Positions 18,042 through 26,585 of a DNA stretch of 56,607 nt are shown piece after piece; position 1 is the first letter of the stretch, and each line of letters begins with the position of its first letter. Made by a program: the position numbers and the translations under genes. The stretch is from Atopobiaceae bacterium. Its GTDB lineage: Bacteria; Actinomycetota; Coriobacteriia; Coriobacteriales; Atopobiaceae. The notes beneath the pieces are model-generated. The model made no database searches. It had not been told where the DNA came from and saw only the letters and a program-made list of their open reading frames with translations. The stretch lies in NCBI GenBank assembly GCA_017459605.1, contig JAFUCQ010000025.1:1-56607 (forward strand). The letters run 5' to 3'.

Positions 18042-18737
18042 ATGTTAGAGGCTTTTGAAGAAACAGTACTGGGTTTGTCGACCTTATCAATAGTTATTCG
18101 TCTTGGGCTTGCAAGTCTTGCAGGCTGTGCCATAGGCTACGACAGAAACATCAGAAACAACAATGCAGGTGTGCGCACGCATGCGTTAGTTTGCTTAGCT
18201 TCTGCGCTAACCATGGCTGTCTCGCAGTTTATCGCTATGCGCTTTCCTGAGTATTCAATCGATGTGTCGCGCATTGGTTCTGGCGTTGTGGGTGGCGTGG
18301 GCTTTCTTGGCGCGGGAACCATCATTGTCACGCGCGGCAATCGTGTACACGGTCTTACTAACGCAGCTGGTGTATGGGCGTGCTCGTGTTTAGGTCTTGC
18401 CTTTGGCATGGGCTATATCGACGGCGGCATTGTGGCAACGCTGCTCATGCTCTTTATCATGCGTGTTTTGAGCAGACTTGATCACAAGCTGCGTCACCAT
18501 ACATCCAACTTTGATCTCTATGTTGAGTTTGAAACTCACGAGGCAATCCGTGAGTTTACCGAGTCAATGCGTGAGCAGTATGTTCGATTCTATGACCTGC
18601 GCCTTCAAAAGGGGCGGGGCGAGAATGACGGTCCCGTTGCCACAATGAGTATCGAGCTTCCCAGCTCAGATTATCGGTCGCAATTCCAGCGCAGACTTAA
18701 AGAAATCAAAGGTGTGCGCTATTTCGAGCTCATCTAA
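18042..18737 (+). CDS. MgtC/SapB-family membrane protein
   Basis: The 231-residue protein has four to five N-terminal helices with the MgtC signatures GCAIGYDRNIRNNNAGVRTHALV, SGVVGGVGFLGAGTII and GLTNAAGVWACSCLGLAFG, then a cytoplasmic C-terminal domain of about 90 residues. Family members influence Mg2+ homeostasis or modulate F-type ATPase and support survival at low magnesium. The final codons (VRYFELI) and TAA stop form the first unit of a 27-bp tandem array. Confidence 0.88.
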   Translation: MLEAFEETVLGLSTLSIVIRLGLASLAGCAIGYDRNIRNNNAGVRTHALVCLASALTMAVSQFIAMRFPEYSIDVSRIGSGVVGGVGFLGAGTIIVTRGNRVHGLTNAAGVWACSCLGLAFGMGYIDGGIVATLLMLFIMRVLSRLDHKLRHHTSNFDLYVEFETHEAIREFTESMREQYVRFYDLRLQKGRGENDGPVATMSIELPSSDYRSQFQRRLKEIKGVRYFELI

Positions 18738-18820
18738 CAGGTGCGCTATTTCGAGCTCATCTAACAGGTGCGATATTTCGAGCTCATCTAACAGGTGCGA
18801 TATTTCGAGCTCATCTAACT
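18714..18820. repeat. 27-bp tandem repeat crossing the mgtC-like stop codon
   Basis: Four units (the last lacks its final base) of GTGCGCTATTTCGAGCTCAT plus CTAACAG begin at 18714. The first unit encodes the protein's last seven residues and stop. Units differ only at C/A in position 6. The unit is nine codons long. Confidence 0.95.
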
Positions 18821-18836
18821 GTAGCTTGGGTTGGCA

Positions 18837-19475
18837 CTAAGCCTTGTTCCGTCCCAAAAAGAAACCTGCGACAGCTCCAACAATACCGCCGATTATGTGT
18901 GAGAGGTTGGACACATTATCTTGGACAAAGACCCCTTGGACAATCTGTTGACCCAAAAAAATGATGGCAACGAGCAAAAATGTCAGAGGAATCTCTCCTT
19001 CTTTGAAGCTGGTAACCGAGGACAGCAAAATGAAGGCAAAACAAATGCCCGACGCACCGCACAGCGCTTGATTCCAAAAAAAGACGTAGTTGACGAGTCC
19101 TGTTACGAGGGCTGTGATGAGCATGACAACTAGTAACGACTTTGACCCGTACTTCTCTTCAAGCAGCGGTCCTAACAACAAAATGTATGCCATATTGCCC
19201 ACAAAATGCTCCCAGCCACTGTGCCCTAAGACATGGCTGAACATGCGCAGATAGGTGAGGGGAGAGAGCAATGACGAGTGGTACGTCATAAAGAAACTGC
19301 GCGTTAGAGCTCCGTTGCTCAGCTCTCCAGCAATAAGAGCTGCTAAGCAGAGTCCCACAAAACCCAAGACAACAGGAGCATTCAACGTGATACGCCAACG
19401 ACGTGCTTTTACTGGTGCTGGCTGTTGTTCGTCTGTCTGAAGCTTGTCTTGTGTTTGAGCTGTGAGTTGGGTCAT
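18837..19475 (-). CDS. Rhomboid-family intramembrane serine protease
   Basis: The 212-residue protein has about six helices after a 45-residue polar N-terminus. The catalytic serine motif is GASG (CGASGICFAF), the catalytic His lies in SHIIGGIVGAVAGFFLG, and the conserved GWEHFVGNM loop is present. Rhomboids cut membrane proteins within their transmembrane segments. The start at 19475 follows AAGGAGCC; an upstream in-frame ATG at 19565 has no ribosome site and overlaps the divergent gene region. Confidence 0.9.
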   Translation of the reverse strand: MTQLTAQTQDKLQTDEQQPAPVKARRWRITLNAPVVLGFVGLCLAALIAGELSNGALTRSFFMTYHSSLLSPLTYLRMFSHVLGHSGWEHFVGNMAYILLLGPLLEEKYGSKSLLVVMLITALVTGLVNYVFFWNQALCGASGICFAFILLSSVTSFKEGEIPLTFLLVAIIFLGQQIVQGVFVQDNVSNLSHIIGGIVGAVAGFFLGRNKA

Positions 19476-19588
19476 GGTTGTAGGCTCCTTGGATAAGCTT
19501 TGAGTTCTTGTCACCATCCTATGATAGCGATGAGACGCAAAATATGATTGACTTGATATCCCCATGTAACGCTTTAAGGACAGGTGTG

Positions 19589-20401
19589 ATGCTCAACAGC
19601 TCAACCAATACGAGTGATAAAAAGCAGTCGCAACCCAGCTGGCCGCGAGCTGTTGTGCTTGGTGTGCTGGTTGCTGTGCTCGTTGTGGTGACAACTACGT
19701 TGCTGGTAGTGCTTGTAGCGCGGGTAGCTCCCTTCGAGCATCTCGCCGAGCCTATGATTGTGGAGCAAGCTCGCCAATGGAGTGAGTGGATTGAGGGTGA
19801 GTCTCCCAACTATTATCGCGTGGTTGGGGCAGCACAAAGAGACAGTTTTCATGAGCCGAGCGAACCCGGTATTCGTTACAGCGAGCTGGATGCTTTGGGG
19901 CGAGCAGGCAGCGCATGGGGGTGCATCACCTATGACATGATGCGAGAAGGTCTCGCGCGTGAGCGAGAGGATATGAGCTCGCTTGAACCGAGTGGCTGGG
20001 GACACAATACGAAGGTAACCATCGCAATGCCAAACGGCAACGAGTACCACGGGTACCTCTTCAACCGCTCGCATCTCATTGCAAAGTCGCTTGGCGGCGC
20101 AGATATTTTGGAAAACGTAGTGTGCGCCACAAGAACCCAAAACGTGGGAGCCAATGATGGAGAGGGTGGCATGTCCTATCCAGAAGGACTCGCTCGCTCG
20201 TGGCTTGAGCAGCACCCCCAAGGTCAGCTTTTCTACGCAGCGACTCCCCTCTATGAAGAAGGCGAGCTTGTGTGTCGCAGTGTCATGGTAGACATGCTTG
20301 CGAGCGACGGAAGCATTGATGCACGCTTTGAGGTCTATAACACTGCAAAAGGTTTTGCGCTTAACTACGCTGATGGGAGCTTTGTCGAGGATGGTCGATA
20401 A
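19589..20401 (+). CDS. Membrane-anchored DNA/RNA non-specific endonuclease
   Basis: The 270-residue protein has an N-terminal anchor (about residues 20-45) and an extracellular nuclease domain of the EndA/Streptococcus DNase type. The motif NRSHLIAKSLGG followed by ENVVCATRTQNVG matches the DRGH-like catalytic His and metal-binding Asn of the beta-beta-alpha-metal nucleases. It may degrade extracellular nucleic acid or take part in DNA uptake. AAGGA lies 8 bases before the ATG at 19589. The 3' end overlaps the convergent larB gene by 41 bases. Confidence 0.85.
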   Translation: MLNSSTNTSDKKQSQPSWPRAVVLGVLVAVLVVVTTTLLVVLVARVAPFEHLAEPMIVEQARQWSEWIEGESPNYYRVVGAAQRDSFHEPSEPGIRYSELDALGRAGSAWGCITYDMMREGLAREREDMSSLEPSGWGHNTKVTIAMPNGNEYHGYLFNRSHLIAKSLGGADILENVVCATRTQNVGANDGEGGMSYPEGLARSWLEQHPQGQLFYAATPLYEEGELVCRSVMVDMLASDGSIDARFEVYNTAKGFALNYADGSFVEDGR

Positions 20402-21233
20402 GAGCTGCCTGATAACCTGCGCCAAAGCCATTATCAATGTTGACCACAGACACCCCACTTGCGCATGAGTTGAGCATGGCGAGTAGTGCCGCAATGCCAC
20501 CAAGAGAGGCACCATAGCCAACAGAAGTTGGCACTGCAATGACAGGACAGGCAGCAAGACCTCCTACGACGCTAGCGAGCGCTCCTTCCATGCCAGCTAC
20601 TGCAACAATGGCACTCGCCATCTGGAGTTCTTCTGTGTGAGCAAGCAAACGGTGAATGCCAGAAACCCCAACATCAAACAGGCGTAGAACACGGCTCCCA
20701 AGCATCTCTGCGGTAAGTGCTGCTTCTTCGGCACAATACAAATCACTTGTTCCTGCAGCACAGACGACCACCTGACCTGTGCCGTCGGGCTCTGGAAGTC
20801 CTCCCACTATGGCTGCTTGTGGCAGTTCATGATAGATAAATTCATGAGCATCGACAGTACCATCAAGAGCGTCGGTAGTACCATCAAGAGCATCGGTAGT
20901 ACCATCAAGAGCGTCGGTAGTACCATCAAGAGCATCGGTAGTCCTCAGTAAAGATTCAAGCTCACGCGCCTTCGCTGCATCTACGCGTGTGATGAGTACC
21001 TGCTTTTGTCCTGACTCACGAAGAGCGCCGACGATTCCTGCAATTTGTTCTGGGGTCTTACCTGCACCATAAATGACTTCCGAGACACCCTGCCGCAGAC
21101 CTCGGTGCGTGTCGGGTTTGGCATAACCTAAGTCTTGAAAGGGTGCTTGTGCGAGCTGAGCCGCAGCCTGTTCGAGCGTGCACGCACCTGTTTTGACCTC
21201 CTCAAGGAGTTTGATGACCTCTTTGCGCTCCAT
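20361..21233 (-). CDS. larB: LarB-like nickel-pincer cofactor biosynthesis carboxylase
   Basis: The 290-residue protein matches LarB (PurE-related), which carboxylates and hydrolyses nicotinic acid adenine dinucleotide in nickel-pincer nucleotide synthesis. Supporting text is HRGLRQGVSEVIYGAGKTPEQI, CAAGTSDLYCAEEAALTAEMLG, VAGMEGALASVVGGL and PTSVGYGASLGG. No larA, larC or larE is nearby. A four-fold heptad repeat (TDALDGT) inserts at about residues 99-126. The ATG at 21233 follows GGAGGA. Confidence 0.85.
   Translation of the reverse strand: MERKEVIKLLEEVKTGACTLEQAAAQLAQAPFQDLGYAKPDTHRGLRQGVSEVIYGAGKTPEQIAGIVGALRESGQKQVLITRVDAAKARELESLLRTTDALDGTTDALDGTTDALDGTTDALDGTVDAHEFIYHELPQAAIVGGLPEPDGTGQVVVCAAGTSDLYCAEEAALTAEMLGSRVLRLFDVGVSGIHRLLAHTEELQMASAIVAVAGMEGALASVVGGLAACPVIAVPTSVGYGASLGGIAALLAMLNSCASGVSVVNIDNGFGAGYQAALIDHPRQSSHQRS
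20856..20939. repeat. 21-bp in-frame tandem repeat inside larB
   Basis: Four 21-bp units, alternating gcg/gca at one position, encode four copies of a seven-residue acidic peptide. The unit length keeps the frame. Confidence 0.95.
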
Positions 21234-21454
21234 GACTCCTCCGACCACACGATGAACCTCAAGATAAGGGGATATCTCCCGTCTGCATATATTGTATCGC
21301 TCTCGTTTTCGGAGTTGACAATGTATGGGCTTACTGTGTGCTGTGTGCTGTGCGATCTTCTCGTCTGCACCTCGTATTTCTGTTCGTGGCCATCAACACC
21401 CGCTTACGTTCACAATCAACACCTGATTACGTTCACAATCAACGTCTGCTCACA

Positions 21455-21575
21455 TTCATCTACTGTACAAACTTTTTCCAACGAAACAAAATGATAACAA
21501 TAAAAATCGCAGGTAGTTGGCTTGCTGATGAATTTCGGCCAGTTTTTTGACCGAGATGTTCGTACAGTAGATGAA
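21455..21575. repeat. 14-bp inverted repeat pair in larB-scrB spacer
   Basis: TTCATCTACTGTAC at 21455-21468 is inverted exactly as GTACAGTAGATGAA at 21562-21575, enclosing 93 bases. A direct repeat of TTACGTTCACAATCAAC lies just upstream (about 21410-21445). I see no gene in the 677-base spacer 21234-21910. Confidence 0.6.
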
Positions 21576-21634
21576 AGCTGAGAAAAGGTGTGAGCAGCGA
21601 GCTGAGAAAAGGAGCGAGTAGCGATCCGAGAAAT

Positions 21635-21750
21635 GCCGAGCAACACGCCAAGAAGCGAGCCGAGCTAAGCTGAGCAGCGTGCCAAGAAGCGAGCCGAGCA
21701 ACACGCCAAGAAGCGAGCCGAGCTAAGCTGAGCAGCGCGCCAAGAAGTGA
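21635..21750. repeat. 58-bp tandem duplication downstream of scrB
   Basis: Two adjacent 58-bp units starting GCCGAGCAACACGCCAAGAA differ at only a few bases. Each shows an internal half-repeat of CCAAGAAGCGAGCCGAG. Confidence 0.85.
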
Positions 21751-21910
21751 GTCGAGCAAAAAGGACGGCTCTGGTCGGCTCACGGCTGGCGATGTGTTCC
21801 CCTCGATACACACCGCCAGGCATGAGGCGACTAGAACCGTCCCCAAAACGCACCCAACAAATGAGCAGCTGCTTTGCTGAGAGCCTTGGGTGGACTCACA
21901 GCGTTCGAGA

Positions 21911-23401
21911 CTAAGCACACTGCTCGACAGGGTGTGCCCCCTGCTCTTCCGAACTACAAAGTTCCCATCCCGATGCCTGCTGACAGGGGATGTCCATGCA
22001 AATCTCAATGCGTGCATCTGAGCGAGAGAACCATCGACTCGACATAACAACAGCGCCATCATTGAGATACAGCTCAAGTGTTGAACCATCAAGGATGAGG
22101 CGGAGGCTGTTTAGACCGCAAAAGCCCGAGGAGAAATCTCCCCAACAGTCATCTTCATCAAGTTCAATGCGGCGGTTTTCTCGGCCTTGTGCCACCTGAG
22201 CGTCGAGGTACACAAGCTCGACAGTGGCCTGGCCAAGCCCGGTTGCGCCAATTCGCAGCTCAACATCATGGTTGACGAGGAGACTTCCTGCACCTGAGAT
22301 ACCCAAACACTCGATATCGACACTCGGTGAGTCAAAGCTATGCGTCGTACCAAGCTCAAGCTGACGGTGATGGGCTCGGACATCAGCCAGCTCAGAGATT
22401 GGGTTTTGACAGATTCGTCCCCGCTCATTAAGCGTGAGTTCACGAGGAAGCGTGAAACAGTGACACCAGCTCAATCCATCTGGTGTGGAGTTCAGACGCT
22501 CATCAAAACTGCCCATCCAACCAATGAGAATGGTGCGACCGTGCTCATCGATAAAGGTTTGGGGTGCATAAAAATCGTGACCCCGATCCCACTCAACGAA
22601 ACGGGTCTCGTCTATGAGTTGAGTCTCAAGCAAGTGAGTATCAAGTGCTATGTAACCCGATTGCCAGAGGTTTTTCCACTGCTGGGAAAGCCGAGGCAGA
22701 CCTTGCGGGCTTATCATAAGAAACTCTCGGCCCTCAAGTTGCACAATACCCGGGCATTCCCACATGTAACCAAAGGAATACTCAGAACGAATGGTGTGGC
22801 GATAGGTCCAGTTACGACCGTCGGTTGAGTCATATACCAAAACACAGCCAGCACCGCGTAGGCTTCTTGCGCCAAGAACCATGTGCAAGCTGCCGTCCTG
22901 CTCCCACACTTTGGGGTCTCGAACATGGCACGAAAGCTCATCGGGGTAGTCAGCTTGATGCAAGAGCACCTCTTTGTCTGAGAAGTCCATGCCATCGTCG
23001 CTTGTGACCAAAATGGTGTTTCCCTCACGCCCAGCAAACACAAAGCTCTTGTCTCGGGGATTGTGGTTAGGGGAGGGACAAATTACGTTTCCAGTGTAGT
23101 ACACCAGCATCTGCTCACCGCCATCGGCAGCGCCGTGAGAAATTACCTGCGTACAGCCAGAAAAGACACCGTGGGTATCTTCAGGGACACTCGGCGACAA
23201 AGCAACCGACTCATGATTCCAATGCAGCAAATCGGTGCTGGTAGCATGACCCCAGTGCTTGAGTGGATCTGCTGGCCAGTCGGGAGCGTATTGGTAAAAA
23301 GCGTGATAGACACCACGGAAGAAACACAGCCCATTAGGGTCGTTCATCCATGCAGTTTGTGGATGAAGGTGAAATGACGTTTCCCAGCTTTCTTTGGGCA
23401 T
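21911..23401 (-). CDS. scrB: GH32 sucrose-6-phosphate hydrolase / invertase
   Basis: The 496-residue protein has the GH32 nucleophile motif WMNDPNG, the transition-state motif RDPKVW and the acid/base motif ECPG, followed by the C-terminal beta-sandwich. It hydrolyses sucrose 6-phosphate or fructosides. No PTS or sucrose permease is adjacent, so the substrate route is unclear. The start at 23401 (AAAGG about 9 bases before) is preferred over the 45-base longer frame. A LacI-type palindrome lies 82-97 bases upstream. Confidence 0.9.
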   Translation of the reverse strand: MPKESWETSFHLHPQTAWMNDPNGLCFFRGVYHAFYQYAPDWPADPLKHWGHATSTDLLHWNHESVALSPSVPEDTHGVFSGCTQVISHGAADGGEQMLVYYTGNVICPSPNHNPRDKSFVFAGREGNTILVTSDDGMDFSDKEVLLHQADYPDELSCHVRDPKVWEQDGSLHMVLGARSLRGAGCVLVYDSTDGRNWTYRHTIRSEYSFGYMWECPGIVQLEGREFLMISPQGLPRLSQQWKNLWQSGYIALDTHLLETQLIDETRFVEWDRGHDFYAPQTFIDEHGRTILIGWMGSFDERLNSTPDGLSWCHCFTLPRELTLNERGRICQNPISELADVRAHHRQLELGTTHSFDSPSVDIECLGISGAGSLLVNHDVELRIGATGLGQATVELVYLDAQVAQGRENRRIELDEDDCWGDFSSGFCGLNSLRLILDGSTLELYLNDGAVVMSSRWFSRSDARIEICMDIPCQQASGWELCSSEEQGAHPVEQCA

Positions 23402-23482
23402 GCCCAAGACCTTTCTGCTCTCACGGTGAGAAGCAAGCAATCGCAAGCGACAAACTGAGGATAATTCAACAGTTCATCATGG

Positions 23483-23498
23483 GTGGAATCGATTCCAC
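23483..23498. promoter_or_regulatory. Perfect 16-bp LacI-type operator
   Basis: GTGGAATCGATTCCAC is a perfect palindrome with the central CG of LacI/GalR-family operators (as for ScrR and CcpA-like sites). It lies between divergent scrB and the purF-like gene. No LacI-family gene is in the window. Confidence 0.7.
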
Positions 23499-23658
23499 AT
23501 TATAACAGATTCAGCCGAAACGTATGCGGTGTCAAGGACAAGTCGTGTTAACGGCATGAAACCGACGCATCTCATCACAGAGGCTTTTGTCTTCTGTCAT
23601 TCTATAGTTGTTACGAATAGTGATTGTGTTGTTGATAGGGTGTTGTGAAAGGAATCGA

Positions 23659-25080
23659 ATGGGAGCATTTTTTGGTGCCGCCTCAAAGCGAGACGTATCG
23701 CTCGATGTGTTCTTTGGCGTTGACTATCACTCGCATTTGGGGACACGCCGTGCAGGCATGGTTATGTATGACTCCGAGATTGGCTTTCAACGAGAGATTC
23801 ACTCAATAGAAAACACACCATTTCGCACCAAGTTCGAACACGACCTCATGGGATTCAAAGGGCGCTCTGGCATTGGATGTATTTCCGACTCTGATCCGCA
23901 GCCGCTTCTTGTTCGCTCACACCTTGGTGTCTATGCAATTTCAACGGTTGGTTGCATCAATAATTGCGAAGAACTCATCAATCGCTTTACTGGACCCGGA
24001 TTTCAGTTCATGGCAATGAGCTCAGGCAAGGTGAACTCAACAGAACTCGTAGCTGCCCTCATCAATACGCAGGCCGATTTGGCAACGGGTATTCGCTACG
24101 CACAAGAACAGATTGAAGGTTCGCTCACGCTGCTCGTTATGACTGATCGCGGTGAGCTGTTGTGCGCACGCGACCGGATGGGCCGCCTGCCGGTGCTTAT
24201 TGGGCGCGACAGTGATGGCTACTGCGTGACCTTTGAGTCCTTTGCATACGGCAAGCTTGGCTATATTGATGAGCACGAGCTGGGACCGGGCGAGATTGTA
24301 AGGGTAAGCGCAGAAGGCTACGAGATAGTCTCACCAGCCCTTGAAAAAATGAGAATCTGTGCTTTTTTGTGGGTGTACTACGGCTATCCCAACTCAAATT
24401 ATGAAGGTGTCAATGTTGAGGTCATGCGCTATCGCAATGGTGAGGCCATGGCTCGAGCAGAGATTGAGCTGGGCACCTTGCCAGAGCTTGACTATGTTTC
24501 TGGTATGCCCGACTCGGGTTTGCCGCACGGCATTGGCTATAGCCACGTTGCGGGCGTTCCGCTGGCGCGTCCCTTCGTGAAGTACACACCAACATGGCCA
24601 CGCTCGTTTATGCCAGAGAGTCAAGACGTGCGCAACCGCGTAGCAAAAATGAAGCAGATTCCCGTTCCTGAGCTCATCCGAGACAAGCGCCTCTTGTTGG
24701 TAGACGACTCAATCGTGCGAGGAACCCAAATGCGCGAGACGGTGGATTTTCTCTATGATACTGGGGCTGCAGAGGTACATATGAGAAGCGCTTGTCCGCC
24801 TATCATGTATGGCTGCAAGTTCTTGATGTTCTCGCGTGGCCGCTCTGACCTCGACCTCATTGCTCGCAGGAAGGTGCGCGAGCTCGAGGGTATCGAGGGA
24901 GACGAGCATATCGAAGAATATGCAGATACGCGCTCTGAGCGTGGTCAATGTATGCTCAAGGCAATCTGTGATGAGATGGGCTTTGATACTCTTGACTTCC
25001 AGACCCTTGATTCCATGCTTGCGGCCATCGGAATTGATCCCGAGAAAATCTGTACCTACTGCTGGACAGGTAAAGACTAG
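23659..25080 (+). CDS. PurF-like amidophosphoribosyltransferase lacking the glutaminase cysteine
   Basis: The 473-residue protein has both PurF domains by length and order. The C-terminal phosphoribosyltransferase half is intact, with the PRPP loop LLLVDDSIVRGTQMRET. Cysteines corresponding to the Bacillus PurF Fe-S ligands appear in ICAFLWVYYG, PPIMYGCKF and ICTYCWTG. The N-terminal nucleophile domain starts MGAFFGAAS instead of Met-Cys-Gly-Ile. The glutamine-binding Arg block (HVRYPT in normal PurF) reads GCISDSD, and the oxyanion Asn-Gly block reads TVGCINN. It could be ammonia-dependent or non-biosynthetic. GAAAGGAATCG precedes the ATG. No other pur gene is adjacent. Confidence 0.82.
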   Translation: MGAFFGAASKRDVSLDVFFGVDYHSHLGTRRAGMVMYDSEIGFQREIHSIENTPFRTKFEHDLMGFKGRSGIGCISDSDPQPLLVRSHLGVYAISTVGCINNCEELINRFTGPGFQFMAMSSGKVNSTELVAALINTQADLATGIRYAQEQIEGSLTLLVMTDRGELLCARDRMGRLPVLIGRDSDGYCVTFESFAYGKLGYIDEHELGPGEIVRVSAEGYEIVSPALEKMRICAFLWVYYGYPNSNYEGVNVEVMRYRNGEAMARAEIELGTLPELDYVSGMPDSGLPHGIGYSHVAGVPLARPFVKYTPTWPRSFMPESQDVRNRVAKMKQIPVPELIRDKRLLLVDDSIVRGTQMRETVDFLYDTGAAEVHMRSACPPIMYGCKFLMFSRGRSDLDLIARRKVRELEGIEGDEHIEEYADTRSERGQCMLKAICDEMGFDTLDFQTLDSMLAAIGIDPEKICTYCWTGKD

Positions 25081-25178
25081 CTCTCGCGGTGGTATGGTGC
25101 ATTGCGCGCCTTGCGTAGTGCGCGCATTGTTCGCATGCGGGGAGATGGGGATGGGGTCGTAAATCGTTGCGGCTGTGG

Positions 25179-25206
25179 ATTGTGCCTACCTCGAGGGGGG
25201 CACAAT
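25179..25206. repeat. Palindromic hairpin element, copy 3 (REP-like)
   Basis: ATTGTGCCTACCTC pairs with GGGGGGCACAAT (wobbles and one bulge), with the same core as the elements in the oppF-oppA spacer. It lies in the 461-base gap between the purF-like gene and the MerR gene. Confidence 0.75.
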
Positions 25207-25263
25207 TTGCTCGGTTTGCATCACCCATCAACAAAAGACCAGATAAAATCTCAGAGACAAAAT

Positions 25264-25293
25264 ATTGTGCCTACCTCAAGGGGGGCACAATTT
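25264..25293. repeat. Palindromic hairpin element, copy 4 (REP-like)
   Basis: ATTGTGCCTACCTCAAGG followed by GGGGCACAATTT is nearly identical to copy 3, 85 bases away. The rest of the gap (25294-25541) shows no gene. Confidence 0.75.
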
Positions 25294-25541
25294 GAGTTGA
25301 GCGCCTGATTTTACAGACCACGAGTTTGAGATTCGTACACTTCATTGAGCCGCATGTTGCATAGGTGATGCAAACAAAGTGCCTTGAAGCCAGTACTGAT
25401 TCACCAAAGGTAAGGAACCCGCTCAAACCACACCCGTCCCGTTCGCTCGCCGAAAACCAAGAGCCGCAGAAAGTCGCTAGCTGCTATACCTTTGTAAAAG
25501 GATAGTTGCGCGAAGCTGTGGAGCTTTTGGTTGGAGTGGGG

Positions 25542-26369
25542 ATGGAAAAAGACCTCATCAAAATCACTGAGATGGCAACACTACATGGTATTTCTCGCCA
25601 AACGCTCATTCACTACGACAAGATCGGATTGCTCGAGCCCGCTTATGTAAGTGAATCGGGGTATCGCTACTACAGCGTGTATCAGATTCCGCGTCTCCGT
25701 GAGATTTGTTTTCTCAAAGAGACGGGTGTGCCGCTCTCAGAGATTCGCAGCTACATGGAGCATCGTTCGGTTGAAGGTATGCAAACGCTGCTCAGCACTC
25801 GTAAAGAAGAGATCGACCAACAGATGGCAGAGTTGGCTCGTCAGCGCTCTTATCTGCAGCAACGAAAAGAAATCTTCTCGCACATTGACACAAAACGTAG
25901 AAACATTGACCAGCCTATATTTGAATGGCTCCCCGAGAGAAAGGCAATCTTTTCTCCCTATCCAGACGAGGAGATGGACAAAAGCCAGCTGCATCTTTCG
26001 CTCATGGGTGCATGGGGGCGCCTTGCTAGTCACGGAATGATTCCCTCGAGTGGTTTTGGCTCGATTATTAGAACGTCATCGCTCCAGCAGAATCGTCCGC
26101 TCAAAGATGCAGGTAGTATCATCATTTTGCCCTTCTCAGAGGAGTTTGAAGACGACGAGCTCATCACCCTTCCGGCAGGCGAGTACATAACGATGTATAA
26201 GTATTCGATGCCCTATGACATCAAACCTGCAACTAAGTTGCTGGATTGGATAGCAGAGAATGGCTATGAGCCCATGGGAGATGTCATCGATCTATGTTTG
26301 CTCGATACCAACTTTCATGATGATGAACACCAAGAGGACTTTTGTCGCCTCGAGGTACGGGTGAAGTAG
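25542..26369 (+). CDS. MerR-family regulator with GyrI-like C-terminal domain
   Basis: The 275-residue protein has a MerR DNA-binding domain at residues 1-75 (ITEMATLHGISRQTLIHYDKIGLLEP and GYRYYSVYQIPRLREI), a dimerisation coiled coil at about 75-130, and a BmrR/GyrI-like effector domain at about 140-275. Such proteins activate adjacent promoters on binding small hydrophobic ligands. It is upstream of and codirectional with a UbiD decarboxylase, so an aromatic acid ligand is plausible. The ATG at 25542 follows TTGGAGTGGGG. A homologous regulator at 30944 accompanies the second UbiD. Confidence 0.87.
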   Translation: MEKDLIKITEMATLHGISRQTLIHYDKIGLLEPAYVSESGYRYYSVYQIPRLREICFLKETGVPLSEIRSYMEHRSVEGMQTLLSTRKEEIDQQMAELARQRSYLQQRKEIFSHIDTKRRNIDQPIFEWLPERKAIFSPYPDEEMDKSQLHLSLMGAWGRLASHGMIPSSGFGSIIRTSSLQQNRPLKDAGSIIILPFSEEFEDDELITLPAGEYITMYKYSMPYDIKPATKLLDWIAENGYEPMGDVIDLCLLDTNFHDDEHQEDFCRLEVRVK

Positions 26370-26460
26370 GTCTCACGGGGGTTGTGCGAGGTACGTGCGA
26401 CATCCTCTTGCCGCCCTCGAGCCAAGATGTTCTCAAATATAGGCAACTACCAGCGTAAAC

Positions 26461-26485
26461 TACCGTTCACCGATGGTGAGCGGTA
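26461..26485 (+). promoter_or_regulatory. Dyad operator candidate for MerR control of ubiD-like gene 1
   Basis: TACCGTTCACC and GGTGAGCGGTA form an 11-bp dyad (one mismatch) with a 3-base centre, 101 bases before the decarboxylase start. A TAGACT -10-like hexamer follows at 26492. Position and symmetry suit MerR-family binding. Confidence 0.5.
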
Positions 26486-26585
26486 TGACACTAGACTCGA
26501 TACCAACAACACTTTTCTACACTGATGCCATGGAAAAGCGAGCCTGTTGGAAAGGCCAACAGCCGCGCAAAGGATGGAGGAAACA

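Noticed and set aside
21460-22092. 210-codon minus-strand frame covering the repeats after scrB
   Set aside because: It overlaps scrB in another frame and is filled with repeat-derived Ser/Ala/Leu peptide.
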